Shown here piece after piece: positions 43,287-54,461 of a DNA stretch of 64,000 bases. The translations under genes and the position numbers were made by a program. Under the pieces are notes generated by a model. It searched no databases and was not told the origin of the DNA. It saw only the letters and a list, made by a program, of their open reading frames with translations. Location: the NCBI GenBank assembly GCA_010015675.1, contig ML977029.1:101954-165953 (forward strand). Direction: 5' to 3'. The stretch's first letter is position 1; every line of letters starts with the position of its first letter. The stretch is from Byssothecium circinans. Lineage: Eukaryota > Ascomycota > Dothideomycetes > Pleosporales > Massarinaceae.

Positions 43287-44456
43287 TTATTTGGCGATTT
43301 CTACACCACCGGTCGCACCTAGTGCCTTTTTGATGTCACCTGAGTTTGTTAGTACAAGGAAGCAATGGTGTTCGCGAGTAGGATAGCTTACCGTAGATGG
43401 CGAATTGACCAGCGGTGATACCACCGACCATGAGCAGACGGGGACCGATACCAGCGTAGCTGCCACGGAGACCGAGCTCTCCGGCGATCTTGATCAACCG
43501 GGAAACAGTGCCCTCTCCGGGAAGACCCTGGGTCTTGTTGATCTTGGAAAGCATGGTGTCGGCGGGCTGGGAGACGATGGCGGCGCACATACCGGCGACG
43601 AGACCGGAGGCAAGGTTGATGGTGGTCTGCATGCCGGAAGAGGCGGTGCTCTTGTCGACGCTCTGGTAGATCTTCTCGCTGACCTTCTCGAAGGCGACGA
43701 ACTTGGCCATGGTGTAAGGAACCCTGTGTGATTGTCAGAAGCTGAAACAGATTTTGTCGGTCATGGCTGTACGCACTGCTTGAACAGGATGGGACCGAAA
43801 CCGGAGTAGAAAGCACCGACACCCTCGTTCTTGAGAATCTTTCCGAATCCACCGATCAGACCGTTGGCAAAGGTAGGCTGCGACACCAATCGGATGCGGG
43901 TGGCCTCGAGCGGGCACAGAGCGACGGAGGCGAAGAACTCAGCGGAGGCAGACGAGGCGAGGTAGACGGCGGTGCGGTTGTTGGAGGCAGTCTCGTAGCC
44001 GAGCTGGTTGATGGCCTGCTGCTTGAAGAACTCATATCCTCCGAACTTGAACGCACCCTGGAGGAAGTACCCGGCAGCGGTAGGACCGAAACCGGTCCAG
44101 ATGGCGCCAGAACCCTCATTTGCGATCACCTGCCTAAAGCTAGAGACGAAGCCTTTGTTGTAGGTGGCGGGGTCGAGCTGGATTCTCGTCTTGACGCTGT
44201 GGGACTGTCAGCCTGGATTCTCCTGGCGCATCTCGACGGCAGCCATTGGCGCGCGACCAGGCGTCGCAGGACGGGGAAACACGTACACATCGACGGGCGT
44301 GAAGGCGCCGTGGGTTATTGAGCAGCAGACGGCACCGGCGAAGGCGAATCTCGAGTACAGGTTGAGGCCCTGAGGTTTTGTTGGGTCGGCGGCAGCGGCC
44401 GTGGCCTTGATGGCATCCAGCTTGACGGAGCCCGTTGATGTCGTAGGAGAAGCCAT
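43287..44456 (-). CDS. mitochondrial phosphate carrier (SLC25 family)
   Basis: Four exons: 44287-44456, 43777-44196, 43392-43723 and 43287-43339, in phase; 324 residues. It imports phosphate into the mitochondrial matrix with a proton for ATP synthesis. The three carrier repeats are visible by their signature motifs: [27 protein letters not shown] and [16 protein letters not shown]. Conserved phosphate-carrier segments include [20 protein letters not shown] and [19 protein letters not shown]. Intron 4 leaves a short last exon encoding [16 protein letters not shown]. It belongs to the yeast Mir1/Pic2 group. I do not choose between the two symbols. Codon use is strongly biased, as expected for a highly expressed gene. 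Confidence 0.95.
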
Positions 44457-45155
44457 TGTGAAGGATGTGAAGGCGCAAGATGCGAAAGAGACGGACGGAT
44501 GGAGTGGAGAGGTTAGGAGGTGTGGGAGTTGGTGCTGAGGACGGACGGAGATAGATAAAGCGAGGTTGGCGAGAAAAGTTGTTCCTCTGCGGCGAGTCTG
44601 CGCCGCTAAGTTTTTCTCCCTGGGGCCGAAAACTCCCGAAGCCCGGAACGAACCTCTCACAGCGCCGCCTGTTAGCGCGTGCGTCTCAAATACCTCACCT
44701 ACGATAGCGTCGCCTGTCTCCGAGCAGTCTTATTCACCTTATCGCGTTTGCAGAGCGACCAGCCCTCATCTTTGACAATTCCATGAAAGACGCTTATGAC
44801 ACCCCTATGATACGCCGTGTGCACGAGATGTTGACACCCCTTGCGGCAATAGCGACAACTGGACGGCCCCGAGGCTTTTCCATCTATCGCGTAATATGTT
44901 GGGCATATAATACACCAGACTGACGAACCAAAGCACGGGCGACGTTTCTGCACAGAAATTGATGAAAGGCCTCTGGTTAAAATGTGGAAGAAACTGTCGC
45001 CCGCGGCCTCCGTACCACCTCCGCCCTCTATATTAGGAAGGTATGCAGCACACAATAGAGTATGCAATAACTATCATCCGTCTTCATTCCCACAGTAACA
45101 CGCATCATACACGTACCCAAAGCCACCACCGCTCCCTCCACTTCAAAGCACCATC
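44457..45155. other. intergenic
   Basis: The promoter side of the phosphate carrier and the 3' side of the gene at 45156. No gene is seen; frames at 44699-45067 have no support. Confidence 0.5.
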
Positions 45156-46790
45156 TCAGTCCTGTTCCTGCTCCTCCAGCCTTCCCCTCCCTCCGTGCCC
45201 TTCAACCTCCCCTCCCTGGCCCTTCGATCCATTGTCTCCAGCCTCATCGAGCTCCTCTCCCGCAGTATCCGGATCCAACTCACCTATCATCTGCATACCA
45301 CCCTGATACGTGCGGTATCTCTCGTTAGCCGCCTCCAAAATCGTATCCAACGACGTCTCCAATTTGTCCATATGGCTGAGAACAAGCCCAGCAGTCCGCC
45401 TCACCGTCCTAGTATCATCGACGACCTTCAGCATCATCCCCGCGGTCCCCGGGTTACGCATCCTCTCCTTCTTTACGCGCTCCCGTTCCCCAGGGTCCTT
45501 GATGTCAAGTGCAGCGAATTTCCTCGCTCGATGGAAGCAGCCCCGAGCCAGTTCCAGCATCGTCGCGATGCTCTCCATATCGCATTCGCATCGGTCCCCG
45601 ACTTCCAGCACACCGTCATCACTCGTGGACTTCATGGCTTCCTCGATCTTTTTGAAAATCACTGGCGAGGATCGTAGTTCGGATGCCGCTTCTAGCTGTG
45701 CGGCCTGCAGCACCGCTAGGTCTTGCATCTCACGTAAAATCTTTTCGTGCAGATCGTGACGGGCGAATTTGGTGTTGTCGATGATCTCTTCGACGCGGTG
45801 CTTCCTGCTCAGTTTGTCGAACTGCCGTCCCTCTTCACTCAGACGATCAGCCTCCTTGTCATATCCGGAGATGCGCGCCGCTTTGCGTTCCTCGTGGAGG
45901 CGGTGCTTTTCTTGCCGGTACGACGTATCAAGTACCATCCTCGCCATTGCTTCTTTGATCATGACTAGAAAGATGGCACTCTTCACGTCATCGTCAATGT
46001 CCGGCTTAGCGACGCGGAGATTGGCCACCATCACGATCAAGATATCGTTAACGTTTTGATTTTCAAAGGTGCCAGTCTCGGGTCGAAAGGCATGTATAGC
46101 TCGCTGAAGACGAGGAGAGGGCTGATCTAAAATGCTCAGGTCGTACAGTTGTCTGGCATCGTCGATCAGTCGGTTTCGCTCCTCAAGTGCACTCAGAAGC
46201 TCTTGTCGCTGTTCTGCCAGTTCCTCAATCGGCGCTACACTTCTGTTCCACGCGAGAAGAACTTGGAGCATCTCTTCATACGTCTCTTCGATATAGGAGG
46301 ATGCGTTGGATTGCACATCCTCTTCGGCAACTGGGCGCCGCAGCGGCGCGAGCAAGTCCTCGTACTCCTTGACTCGTGGTCCCTGACCTTTGGCTATGCG
46401 CTTCAGTGCCTCCAGGCCTTGCGTCAGATCCAGTCTTCTTTCCACTTGATCATCACGGCTACCTTTGCGCAGTCCACGTACGCTGGCATGCCGATCGAGT
46501 ATGTATTCAGGTTCCCAGCCAGTTTGGGAATCTTCTTCTTCGCACAAAGCTGCGAGAAGTCCCCTCGCTTCTGGCAATGAGGGCTCGAAGTCGGCCAGGC
46601 CGGAGTCGTCCTTGTGTGCAATCTGGTCGCCAGCTGCTGTCGAAATATCGAGCGCAAGGTCGTCTCTATTGATGTCTTCGTCGTCGTCCGTATCGCGCAG
46701 GTGCGCCAGTATCAGCTTCCGAGTGATAGCCCTTGCATCGAGGGGTCCAGCCGATCCCGAGGCGTCAAGTCCATATCTATCGAGGGCCAT
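45156..46790 (-). CDS. uncharacterised charged helical protein
   Basis: A single exon of 544 residues, starting MALDRYGLDASGSAGPLDAR. It is almost entirely helical and highly charged. Recognisable stretches include SSYIEETYEEMLQVLLAWNR, AEQRQELLSALEERNRLIDD, a central QEKHRLHEERKAARISGYDK, KHRVEEIIDNTKFARHDLHE and a C-terminal ANERYRTYQGGMQMIGELDP. The extreme C-terminus is Gly/Glu-rich and disordered. No catalytic motif or membrane segment is visible. Heptad repeats suggest a scaffold or complex subunit. I cannot name a family. It is intronless, unlike most neighbours, but well formed. Confidence 0.8.
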   Translation of the reverse strand: MALDRYGLDASGSAGPLDARAITRKLILAHLRDTDDDEDINRDDLALDISTAAGDQIAHKDDSGLADFEPSLPEARGLLAALCEEEDSQTGWEPEYILDRHASVRGLRKGSRDDQVERRLDLTQGLEALKRIAKGQGPRVKEYEDLLAPLRRPVAEEDVQSNASSYIEETYEEMLQVLLAWNRSVAPIEELAEQRQELLSALEERNRLIDDARQLYDLSILDQPSPRLQRAIHAFRPETGTFENQNVNDILIVMVANLRVAKPDIDDDVKSAIFLVMIKEAMARMVLDTSYRQEKHRLHEERKAARISGYDKEADRLSEEGRQFDKLSRKHRVEEIIDNTKFARHDLHEKILREMQDLAVLQAAQLEAASELRSSPVIFKKIEEAMKSTSDDGVLEVGDRCECDMESIATMLELARGCFHRARKFAALDIKDPGERERVKKERMRNPGTAGMMLKVVDDTRTVRRTAGLVLSHMDKLETSLDTILEAANERYRTYQGGMQMIGELDPDTAGEELDEAGDNGSKGQGGEVEGHGGRGRLEEQEQD

Positions 46791-47580
46791 GGTCCGTAAG
46801 TATTCTTATCCGCGCTTCTGATATGTTGTATAGTTCTTCGAAGGTCCAAGCTGTCCAGGCGACCTTTGAGCCACCGAAACAGCTCGTCGATGAAGCGCAA
46901 GGCCATCGTGAAGCATGCTCGGAGTGAAGCTGGTCGCGAGGTCAGTCAATAGCATGTAGGTACCTCGAGAACGTCGCTTTTTCAAGTGTGTCACAATTGA
47001 AGATGGTAACACATGATGATGGAGATTGAAGGCGCCGATTGAATCCGGGCCCTTCCTCCCAGGAAGGCACTGTACTGTACTTGGCGTATACGCGTCAATG
47101 CTTCCGATAGCACTTGACTGCTTTTTTTGTAGGCGCGGAAATGAATCCTGCAAAACGCTTCCAAGGTGAAATACAAGCAGCGCTCAGCAAACGTGGTTTT
47201 TTTTTTTTTTTTCCAGGATGTGATGTAAATTTTTCTCGTGTGGGTAGTACGTCCTAAGATATACTTTCCCCACAGGAGCTGGAGTTGCTGCTATAAGGAC
47301 AAAGACTCGCACATCTAGGGCTTGTATGCATTGGTGATGAGAATAATACAGTATCAAAGGGGCGTGAAACCGCCGACTCGAGCCTAAGTTGATAGGAGTC
47401 GGTGGGTAAAACCGCTAGCCTAGCCGCATTATGGAAAGCTAGAAGCGTATTTTACAACGTGTGTTGAAATTGGAGTCAAGGAGCATTTGGAGTGGAGTGG
47501 AGTGGAGTAGATTGGGTATCTAACTAGTCAAGGGAAAAGGATCGCTGGATTTTTGATGTTGTTGCGGGGGATAGAGGGGA
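46791..47580. other. intergenic with poly-T tract
   Basis: A run of about 17 T at 47196-47212 and GGAGT repeats at 47490-47508. No gene is seen. Confidence 0.5.
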
Positions 47581-47831
47581 GATTGGGAGAGGGGAAACAT
47601 GCGGTGGGCATGATTGGCACTGGCTTACCTTGATGAATATCCTTTTCCGTCGCCTTTGCCGCCCGCGCCCTTGCCATCATAATCTCCCTCCTTGTTATCC
47701 TGATTGGGAGAGGGGAGATTGGGGGAGGAGGGATTGGGAAAGGGGAATCATGCGGTGGGCATGATTGGCACTGGCTTACCTTGATGAATATCCTTTTCCG
47801 TCACGTTTGCTGCCCGCGCCCTTGCCATTAT
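47581..47831. repeat. tandem duplication of about 100 bp at the 3' end of the next gene
   Basis: Copies 47581-47680 and 47732-47831 are about 94 percent identical and lie 151 bases apart. Each includes, on the minus strand, the codons for GKG...GYSS and a GTAAGCCAGTG sequence that looks like a splice donor. A GATTGGGAG motif recurs at the copy edges. Confidence 0.88.
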
Positions 47832-47848
47832 CCTCTTCCTCCTCATCA

Positions 47849-47880
<32 letters not shown>

Positions 47881-49188
47881 CTCCTCGCCATCGTCATCGT
47901 CATCGTCATCGTCCTCCTCGTCATCATAATCATCGTATTCATCGGCCCAATTATAGGGTTCCATAAGAACTAACCCATCGTTATTGAAGTCTGGATCAAT
48001 CGCAGTACTTACAGCCATGACATTCTCGTCCTCCCCAAGTGCCTGGACCAGTCGCCACTCTTTCCCAGCCGCTTCTTCCAAATCTTTTCCCAGGTAGTAA
48101 ATACCTTTTTGACGAAGCTCCCAGTAAAGTCCCCATTTCTCGTTATTCATACTTCTACTCTGTGAGAGATGGCATATAATGCTGAAATACCTCTTAGGTG
48201 AAACATCACCTGGAACAGCGTAAATGCCTTGGACAGTACCACTCTTTTCATTCACCTTAGCCATAGCGTTGTAAAAAGTTGGTAAGATTTTGCCCAGGTG
48301 TAACTTGATGCGACCAAGATGCAAGACTTTGTACAGGTATGTGTCGCGGATTGGGCGCTTGGGTGTAGAACTTTTCATTTGAGTATTGGCTTTCCGGGTC
48401 GAGAGCTGGGACACTGGGGATTAGGATGCAGACAGTTGCTAAAAGATGGAGGAGCTTGCCCTTGAAAGAGCAGACTGATACCGGAACTTGAGAGTGGCCG
48501 ATTTTGGAAACGGCTTGCTTGATGGCGGCGCGGGCAGGTCCTTGTTGATGAAGAGAAACGGGTTATTGACGTGTCCTGGGAGTTCTTTGTACGTGAGTTC
48601 CTGTCCCTTGGGGTAGTGATACTTAGCGGCTTCGGAGGTGACTGCTTCGAGGATGAACCAACCTGTCTTCGCCAGACCGAAGCTGTCAAGGTAACCGAGC
48701 CTATATTCCCTGACATTGGGAGCCAGCTGGGCGTTCTGCAGCCACTGCACTGTGTCGGGTTCGTCGAAGCTTTGACGTAGTAGTGGCCTTATATCGATAC
48801 CATCGCGCAGGCGACGGAGGGCATAACTTTCCTGACGATACCAGGAATAGAAGTCATCCCAGCAGTCTTCGTCGCCAAAGAAACCCTCGAGGGCTTCTCC
48901 GAGCCTCTCGGGGACGGATCGGCCATTCTTGTCCCAGAATTTGGCGTAGTTGTGGCGGAACTTGGTTGTGTTCGTGTATTCAAAAGGGAGGTGGAGATAT
49001 TTATCGGTATATATCTTTCCAGGTGATATATACCCTTTGTGCGTAGTTTTTGTGCTGTACAACCGTAGACTGTTCATGCGTAGGCGGCCTAATCGGGAAG
49101 TATTGATGGGGGACGAAGTAATGCGCGCTTTAGCCGTAGTTCCAAAGGCCTTGCCGATTGACAAAGCCTTCCACAGATTGCGAGCCAT
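47776..49188 (-). CDS. uncharacterised protein with mitochondrial-type N-terminus and acidic tail
   Basis: The ATG is at 49188. Exon 1 (48460-49188) begins MARNLWKALSIGKAFGTTAK and continues with RLGRLRMNSLRLYSTKTTH, a typical mitochondrial presequence. The frame then stops, but a protein-like frame resumes: LSTRKANTQMKSSTPKRPIR. The best join is a 54-nt GC-AG intron, AGG-GCAAGC to TCCCAG, with a CTAAT branch (48406-48459), giving exon 2 at 47776-48405 and 452 residues. Motifs such as FFGDEDCWDDFYSWYRQESY and LYKVLHLGRIKLHLGKILPT do not point to a known family. The C-terminus is a long Asp/Glu run from a trinucleotide repeat, then a short GKGAGSKRDGKGYSSR tail. A splice-donor-like sequence at the stop codon leaves open a further 3' exon in the duplicated copy. 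Confidence 0.68.
47840..47940. repeat. trinucleotide-like repeat coding for Asp/Glu run
   Basis: An imperfect run of TCATCG and TCCTCC units; on the minus strand it reads GAT/GAC/GAG codons, giving about 30 consecutive acidic residues. Confidence 0.85.
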
Positions 49189-49946
49189 TTAGTGCGCTAG
49201 TAAACGTCGTGTCGAACACGTGGGGTTGGTGTTGGTGTTGGTGTTGGAGAAGGGGAAGTCGTTGCGTAGCACCTATTGAGGAAATAGCACTATTCCGCTA
49301 ACTAGATTGAGCAAGCGCTAGTTCCAATCTGGATTAACAGAATCTTGTATCGAGTGCATCTTACGTTAGCAGGCTTTCACATTACACCAGGCAAACTATT
49401 TTCAGGGTCAGGTTCAGAATAGTAGAGTATGCTTGCCCAGACCCGATTGGAGACGTATAGCCAAACATTGGCGCCAGAATGTCAAACTTCCAGTTGTTTG
49501 CTTGAAATAAGACGTGTTTGTTCAGAAGCACTGTGTTGGATACGTACATACAGTACATGCAGCGGTGACTCTAGCATTGGTATTACGTCTTGATCTACAT
49601 TCGGTGTGTTTCATTACTTACCGTGACAGCGTGGTTTTAGCCAACAAGATCACATATCCATGTGGCCTGCCGCTTCCTAGGTTTGTTACCTAGGTATAGT
49701 TGAGAGCTTGTACGATTTTCAAGGCAATGTAGTTGTTTGACTATTAGCAATTATACTCTTTTGAAGTTTGATAACAGGGGATTTACGCGGAAGCTCTACC
49801 CATTTCTAGGAATAACCTAGCTGCTTGATTGTGTACATACTTCCCCCACCCCCATGTTTATGAAGCCATTGAAAAAAAACTCTGTCTGAAGTCTCGCACC
49901 GCTGAGTATTTCCATACCTTCTCAAACAAGACGCCGACGAACAACC
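49189..49946. other. intergenic, divergent promoter
   Basis: GGTGTT is repeated four times near 49226-49248. No gene is seen. Confidence 0.5.
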
Positions 49947-52046
49947 ATGGCAAGTCGAACAGGTAGCGTTGCTTTGTAAGTCCATTGAATGTCATTTACT
50001 ACCAACCTCTTCCATAGACTGAGCACTGACACAAAACATGAAGAGCATTGCTTCGTCGCACGGTATTACCCCTCTCACTCCGACGACCCTTGCTGTTAAT
50101 CGGCAATCCACCCTCTATTCCGCATCACTCGCTCCCCACGATCACGTCGAAACCAGCTGGTAGCCTAGTCGTAGCCAACCATGCACAACGACGACGCCTG
50201 CACGTAACTCCTGAACCGCCCCCGAAGCCACTCCGCTCCAATCCCGATATTGCATTGCATCCGACAGGAAGGATTGTAATAGACAACTACATACAGCGGC
50301 GCTTTCTGGGTCAGCAGAAGCTCACGACCGATGAGACGAGCATGCCACCTTGGTTCAGCGCAGTTATGGAAAAAGCCAACGACCCACACATCGAAAACCG
50401 TTCCGGCGTTAGGAAAGCGAAGTTTGAAGTGACGAGACAGCTTCTTGTGTTCAATCAGCTGCTGAGAACACTCAAAGGAAGCTTTTCATTGTCATCGTTT
50501 GATTCACAAGAAGCGCAGCCGTACCTGTATGATGCATTAACAGTGATGTACACGCTACATGATCGTTTGATAAGGCCACTGAGGGAACAGATCAAGCGGT
50601 GGGATACGATTGAGACAGGCTCAAAGAAAGGTGGAAATAGAAGCAAGAAAGGCAAGAAAGGCAAGAAAGACAGGAAAGGCAGGAAAGGCAGGAAAGGCAG
50701 GAAAGGCAGGAAAGACAGGAAAGACAGGAAAGACAGGAAAGACAGGAAAGACAGGAAAGACAGGAAAGACAGGAAAGACAGGAAAGACAGGAAAGACAGG
50801 ANNNNNNNNNNNNNNNNNNNNNNNNNNNNNNNNNNNNNNNNNNNNNNNNNNNNNNNNNNNNNNNNNNNNNNNNNNNNNNNNNNNNNGAAAGACAGGAAAG
50901 ACAGGAAAGACAGGAAAGACAGGAAAGACAGGAAAGACAGGAAAGACAGGAAAGACAGGAAAGACAGGAAAGACAGGAAAGGCGGGAAAGGCGGGAAAGG
51001 CGGGAAAGGGGGGAAGGGGGAGAAGGGGGAGAAGGGGGAGAACGAAGGCCTTAGAGCTTACGAGCAGTACGAACGCCAATGCTCAGACTTTGCCACACTT
51101 CGCAAGGAAATGGAGGACTTTCTTGTTGCCGGATGGAGGGAGGACTACATCAAGCATGGAAGCGACAAGCCAGTCTCCCTCAAGTCGCCTCAGGAACTTG
51201 TGATGTCGCTCCTTGCAGACCAGAGATTGGTCAAGCATCTCAAGGATCCCGGTTCCAAGGGAGTGCCAGGCACAGACTTTGTAGAAAAGACAAGTAAGTG
51301 AAGTTCTCGCACCATATTCGGCGCTGATAGTCTTCTAGTGGAGCAGCTGGAAGACGATTTCAGACCAGAGAAGGGGCCCAAGGCCCGCTTTGCATCAGTG
51401 TCGCATGGTACTGTAATGAAACTCGATGCGACAGCCCGGTACCGGTTTTGTATCGCTACAACGCTTCAGTGGCATATCTCAGAATCCAGAGACGACGCAG
51501 CACGATGGCACGATGGCTTTGTCCTGAAATCTCCTTTGCGCAAACCGATCGAGCTCTCCCACAAACTCATAATGGAGGGGGGGGGACTGGGAAGAGATAC
51601 GGGAAGTGAAGAGCGAAATTGCGAAGAAGATTGGGAGTATGGGCCCAAGTAAGCCTCCATGGCACCGTTTGGTTTGCATGCACCAAAGAATCCCGCTAAC
51701 ATGTGTAGGCGCGGCTGTCACCGCCAGTTTTCATCCCATCCCCCCTTGCTATATATGCATCTGTAGATACAGTTTCGACGATGGCCGCATGGACGGGAAG
51801 GGCAACGATGCAGCAGTCGACAAGGAGGATTTGGCCCGGTTCAGAAAGAAAGGGGACGGTCGGAGAAGGGCGTGGAGCTGCGCAGAGAACCGCAACGCTA
51901 GGGATATGAATTTCGCGAAGGAAGATTGGCCGAAATTGAGAAAGACGGCAGTGGAGAGGATAGCTTCTTCAGGGGAAGACTGGGAGGAGGAAGTAAAGAT
52001 GGGAAATTATGCTCTGGGGGTGGATATCGAGAACCAGATGAACTGA
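49947..52046 (+). CDS. uncharacterised protein with KDR minisatellite, gap and probable frameshift
   Basis: Exons: 49947-49962 (MASRT), 50046-51293, 51339-51648 and 51709-52046. The spliced N-terminus MASRTALLRRTVLPLSLRRP is a good mitochondrial presequence. A globular part (residues about 90-190) has RRFLGQQKLTTDETSMPPWF and YDALTVMYTLHDRLIRPLRE. A long Lys/Asp/Arg/Gly repeat tract follows, broken by 85 N bases (50802-50886). Then come AYEQYERQCSDFATLRKEME, LADQRLVKHLKDPGSKGVPG and QLEDDFRPEKGPKARFASVS. At 51577-51585 a run of nine G puts the frame out by one; with one base fewer the protein continues DWEEIREVKSEIAKKIG, and intron 3 then joins in phase to an exon ending VDIENQMN. So either the base count is an assembly error in a homopolymer or the allele is broken. 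The family is unknown. Confidence 0.66.
50641..51035. repeat. 9-bp coding minisatellite with assembly gap
   Basis: Tandem AAAGACAGG units (Lys-Asp-Arg), flanked by AAAGGCAGG (KGR), AAAGGCGGG (KGG) and AAGGGGGAG (KGE) variants. 85 N bases sit in the middle, so the true length is unknown. The unit graded from KGR to KDR to KGG to KGE shows stepwise mutation at the edges and a uniform centre. Confidence 0.92.
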
Positions 52047-52557
52047 CGAATGCACAAGCTCCTCACCACTAGACTTGTTACTCGGGTAGTAGGTAGAAGA
52101 TAAATGTAGAGCGGGACGAGGGCCGGGATCCTTCCCGTCGAGTTTCTTATCTACAGTATACGCAATGTCGGCGCTTCGTCGGAGGTGCAGGTCCGAGAGG
52201 ATGGAAGATTCGTGAAGTTGCATGCGCGATCGCGATTCGCGGGGCATTGACGAATCAGGCCATCACCACCAAACCTTCAACGCCTGCATCTTGGACTCTT
52301 CACGGCAGATACTCCACCATTATTTTACCCGTGTCAGTGTCCGCCATCGGAGCCGGTCTGGACTGCTGGGCTAGCCTTTGCATCGCACCGGTTGTGCAGA
52401 AGCGTGTGACCTGATTCCGGCCGCCTTGCCGTTCTAACATAAATTTCGTTCTTGCCGGCTTTTTCTTCTGCACGCAAACCTATCCCCAGGCGTCTTCACC
52501 AGTGCGACTTCACCTGGCAGCGCTGCCTCTCTCTTCACACTCTCCGCCCGAGCTTCC
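52047..52557. other. intergenic
   Basis: The 3' end of the repeat protein gene and the promoter of the MFS gene. No gene is seen. Confidence 0.5.
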
Positions 52558-54461
52558 ATGTCTCTAGTCCAGCGTGTCTCCAATTTCGAAGGTACAGATC
52601 GCGAAGAGGCCCTCGTCGACCTCTTTCTGCCCCCACTCGAGCGAGCAACATCCAACGGCCACGCCTCCGAACGCAGACTTTCTTCGGAAAGCGGCGGCTG
52701 GGCTGGCAACAGGTCTCTACGTAGAGCTGTCAGCTACGATGCTTTGAAACCAGCAGAAGACACTCTTGATGAGGATGGGGGCGTTACGCCGTACAAAGTA
52801 TCGGCCAGGAGAAGAATCGGTACGTTCTATCAAAACACTTACGTCAAACACACCACTGACCGAATCTAGCCCAAGTCGCCACGACCATACTCGCGTGTTG
52901 GTTTGCAAGCGGCATTATCTTCGGCTTTGCAGCCCTCAAACCAATTCTCGTCCGCGAAGGTGTTTTCCGAGAGCTTTGTTCGTCGAAAGAGCTGGAAGAC
53001 GACGTCGAAGTTTGCCTAGAGCAGGATCTGCGACTCAATTTCTTCTTCTCTCTTGCTTCCACGACGGCGAATCTTTCTGCGCTTCCCATCGGCGCATTCC
53101 TCGACCGATACGGTCCGAAGCCATGCATACTTTTTGGCTGTTTTTGTCTTGCCCTCGGAAGCGTTTTGATGAGCCTTGCTTTCCAAGTGCCCAAATTCGA
53201 TGGCTATACCATCGGCAATTTCTTCTTGTCCCTTGGTGGCACTCTCATCTTCCTGCCGTCCTTTCAAATTGCAAATGCTTTCCCCAAATATGCTGGCACA
53301 ATTGTGGCCCTGGTCACGGGAGCCTTCGACGCATCAGCAGCCGTCTTCCTCTTCTATCGACTTGCATACGAGGCCAGCGACGGTGCCTTCAAACCGCAGC
53401 AGTTCTTCCTCGCATATCTCATAGTCCCATTCGTAATACTCATCGCGCAGCTCACCTTCTTGCCATCGGAAAGTTACAAGACGCAGGCTCAGCTCGAATT
53501 CAAGATTCAGCGAGCGGGAGACGATACGCGCGACCTGCACTCCTCCGATGACGACCTGCCTGACGACGAGCTTTGGCGGCGGCGCAAGGCGCGCAGTATA
53601 CGCCGTAAGCAGAGGCTAGACAGGCTCGATCGGCTGGTTGGCGACGAAGACGCGAGAAAGAGGCGCGTCGAGCAAGAAGAGCAACGACATGATGCTTCGA
53701 AAGTGTGGGGTGCGCTGCATAACAAGCCAGCTCATGAGCAGATGGTCACCCCTTGGTTCTATCTCCTCGCCCTACTCACTGTTTTACAGATGATGAGGAT
53801 GAATTACTTTATTGCAACAGTGAAAGAGCAGTACCTCTACCTGCTGGGCTCCGACAAGCTGGCCAGACGTGTCAACGAATTCTTCGACTTTGCACTTCCC
53901 ATCGGCGGCGTGGCCAGCACACCTTTTCTCGGCTTGCTTCTCGATAACATCAGTGTACCAGGCGTCCTCCTCATCCTCGTCATCATCACCACCGCCATTG
54001 GTGTCGTCGGTTCCATCCCTGCGCTATGGGCCGGCTACGTCAACGTCATCCTCTTCGTGTTTCTCCGCCCGCTGTACTACTCTGCCATGTCCGATTACGC
54101 CACCAAGGTCTTCGGCTTCGCAACCTTTGGCCGCGTCTACGGAACCATCATCTGTTTCTCCGGCATAATCAACCTTTGCCAAACTGGTCTCGCGGCGCTT
54201 ACGAAAACCACCTTCCACGGTAATCCGATTCCGGTGAATGTTACATTGGCTGCACTGGGTCTCGTCATCGGCGTGGCTTTGGTCACGTATGTGATGGTTC
54301 AGACGTACAAGATGCAGAAGGCCCTGATGGACGATGATATGTGGACAGTCACGAATACAGAGGCGGATAGCGTGCTGGATAGTCTGCTCGAGGAGGATGG
54401 GCAGCCAGCCTATGGCAGTTTTGCGACGCCGACGCCGCCCAGGCAGTCTTACGAGTACTAG
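52558..54461 (+). CDS. MFS transporter, FMP42/SLC43-like
   Basis: Two exons, 52558-52819 and 52870-54461, joined by a 50-nt intron; 617 residues. An N-terminal cytosolic region of about 90 residues is followed by 12 hydrophobic segments. The first is AQVATTILACWFASGIIFGF. The MFS motif A region is AFLDRYGPKPC between helices 2 and 3, and the second half has LLDNISVPG in the equivalent place. Helix 2-3 sequence LNFFFSLASTTANLSALPIG is typical of the fungal Fmp42 and animal SLC43 (LAT3/4) group, which carry neutral amino acids. The large cytosolic loop after helix 6 is rich in Arg and Asp (RRRKARSIRRKQRLDRLDRL). The C-terminal tail ends TPTPPRQSYEY. The precise substrate and membrane (plasma membrane or organelle) are unknown. 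Confidence 0.9.

Noticed and set aside
50641..51035. Regular repeats resembling satellite or CRISPR DNA
   Set aside because: Contiguous 9-bp in-frame units within an exon; coding minisatellite.
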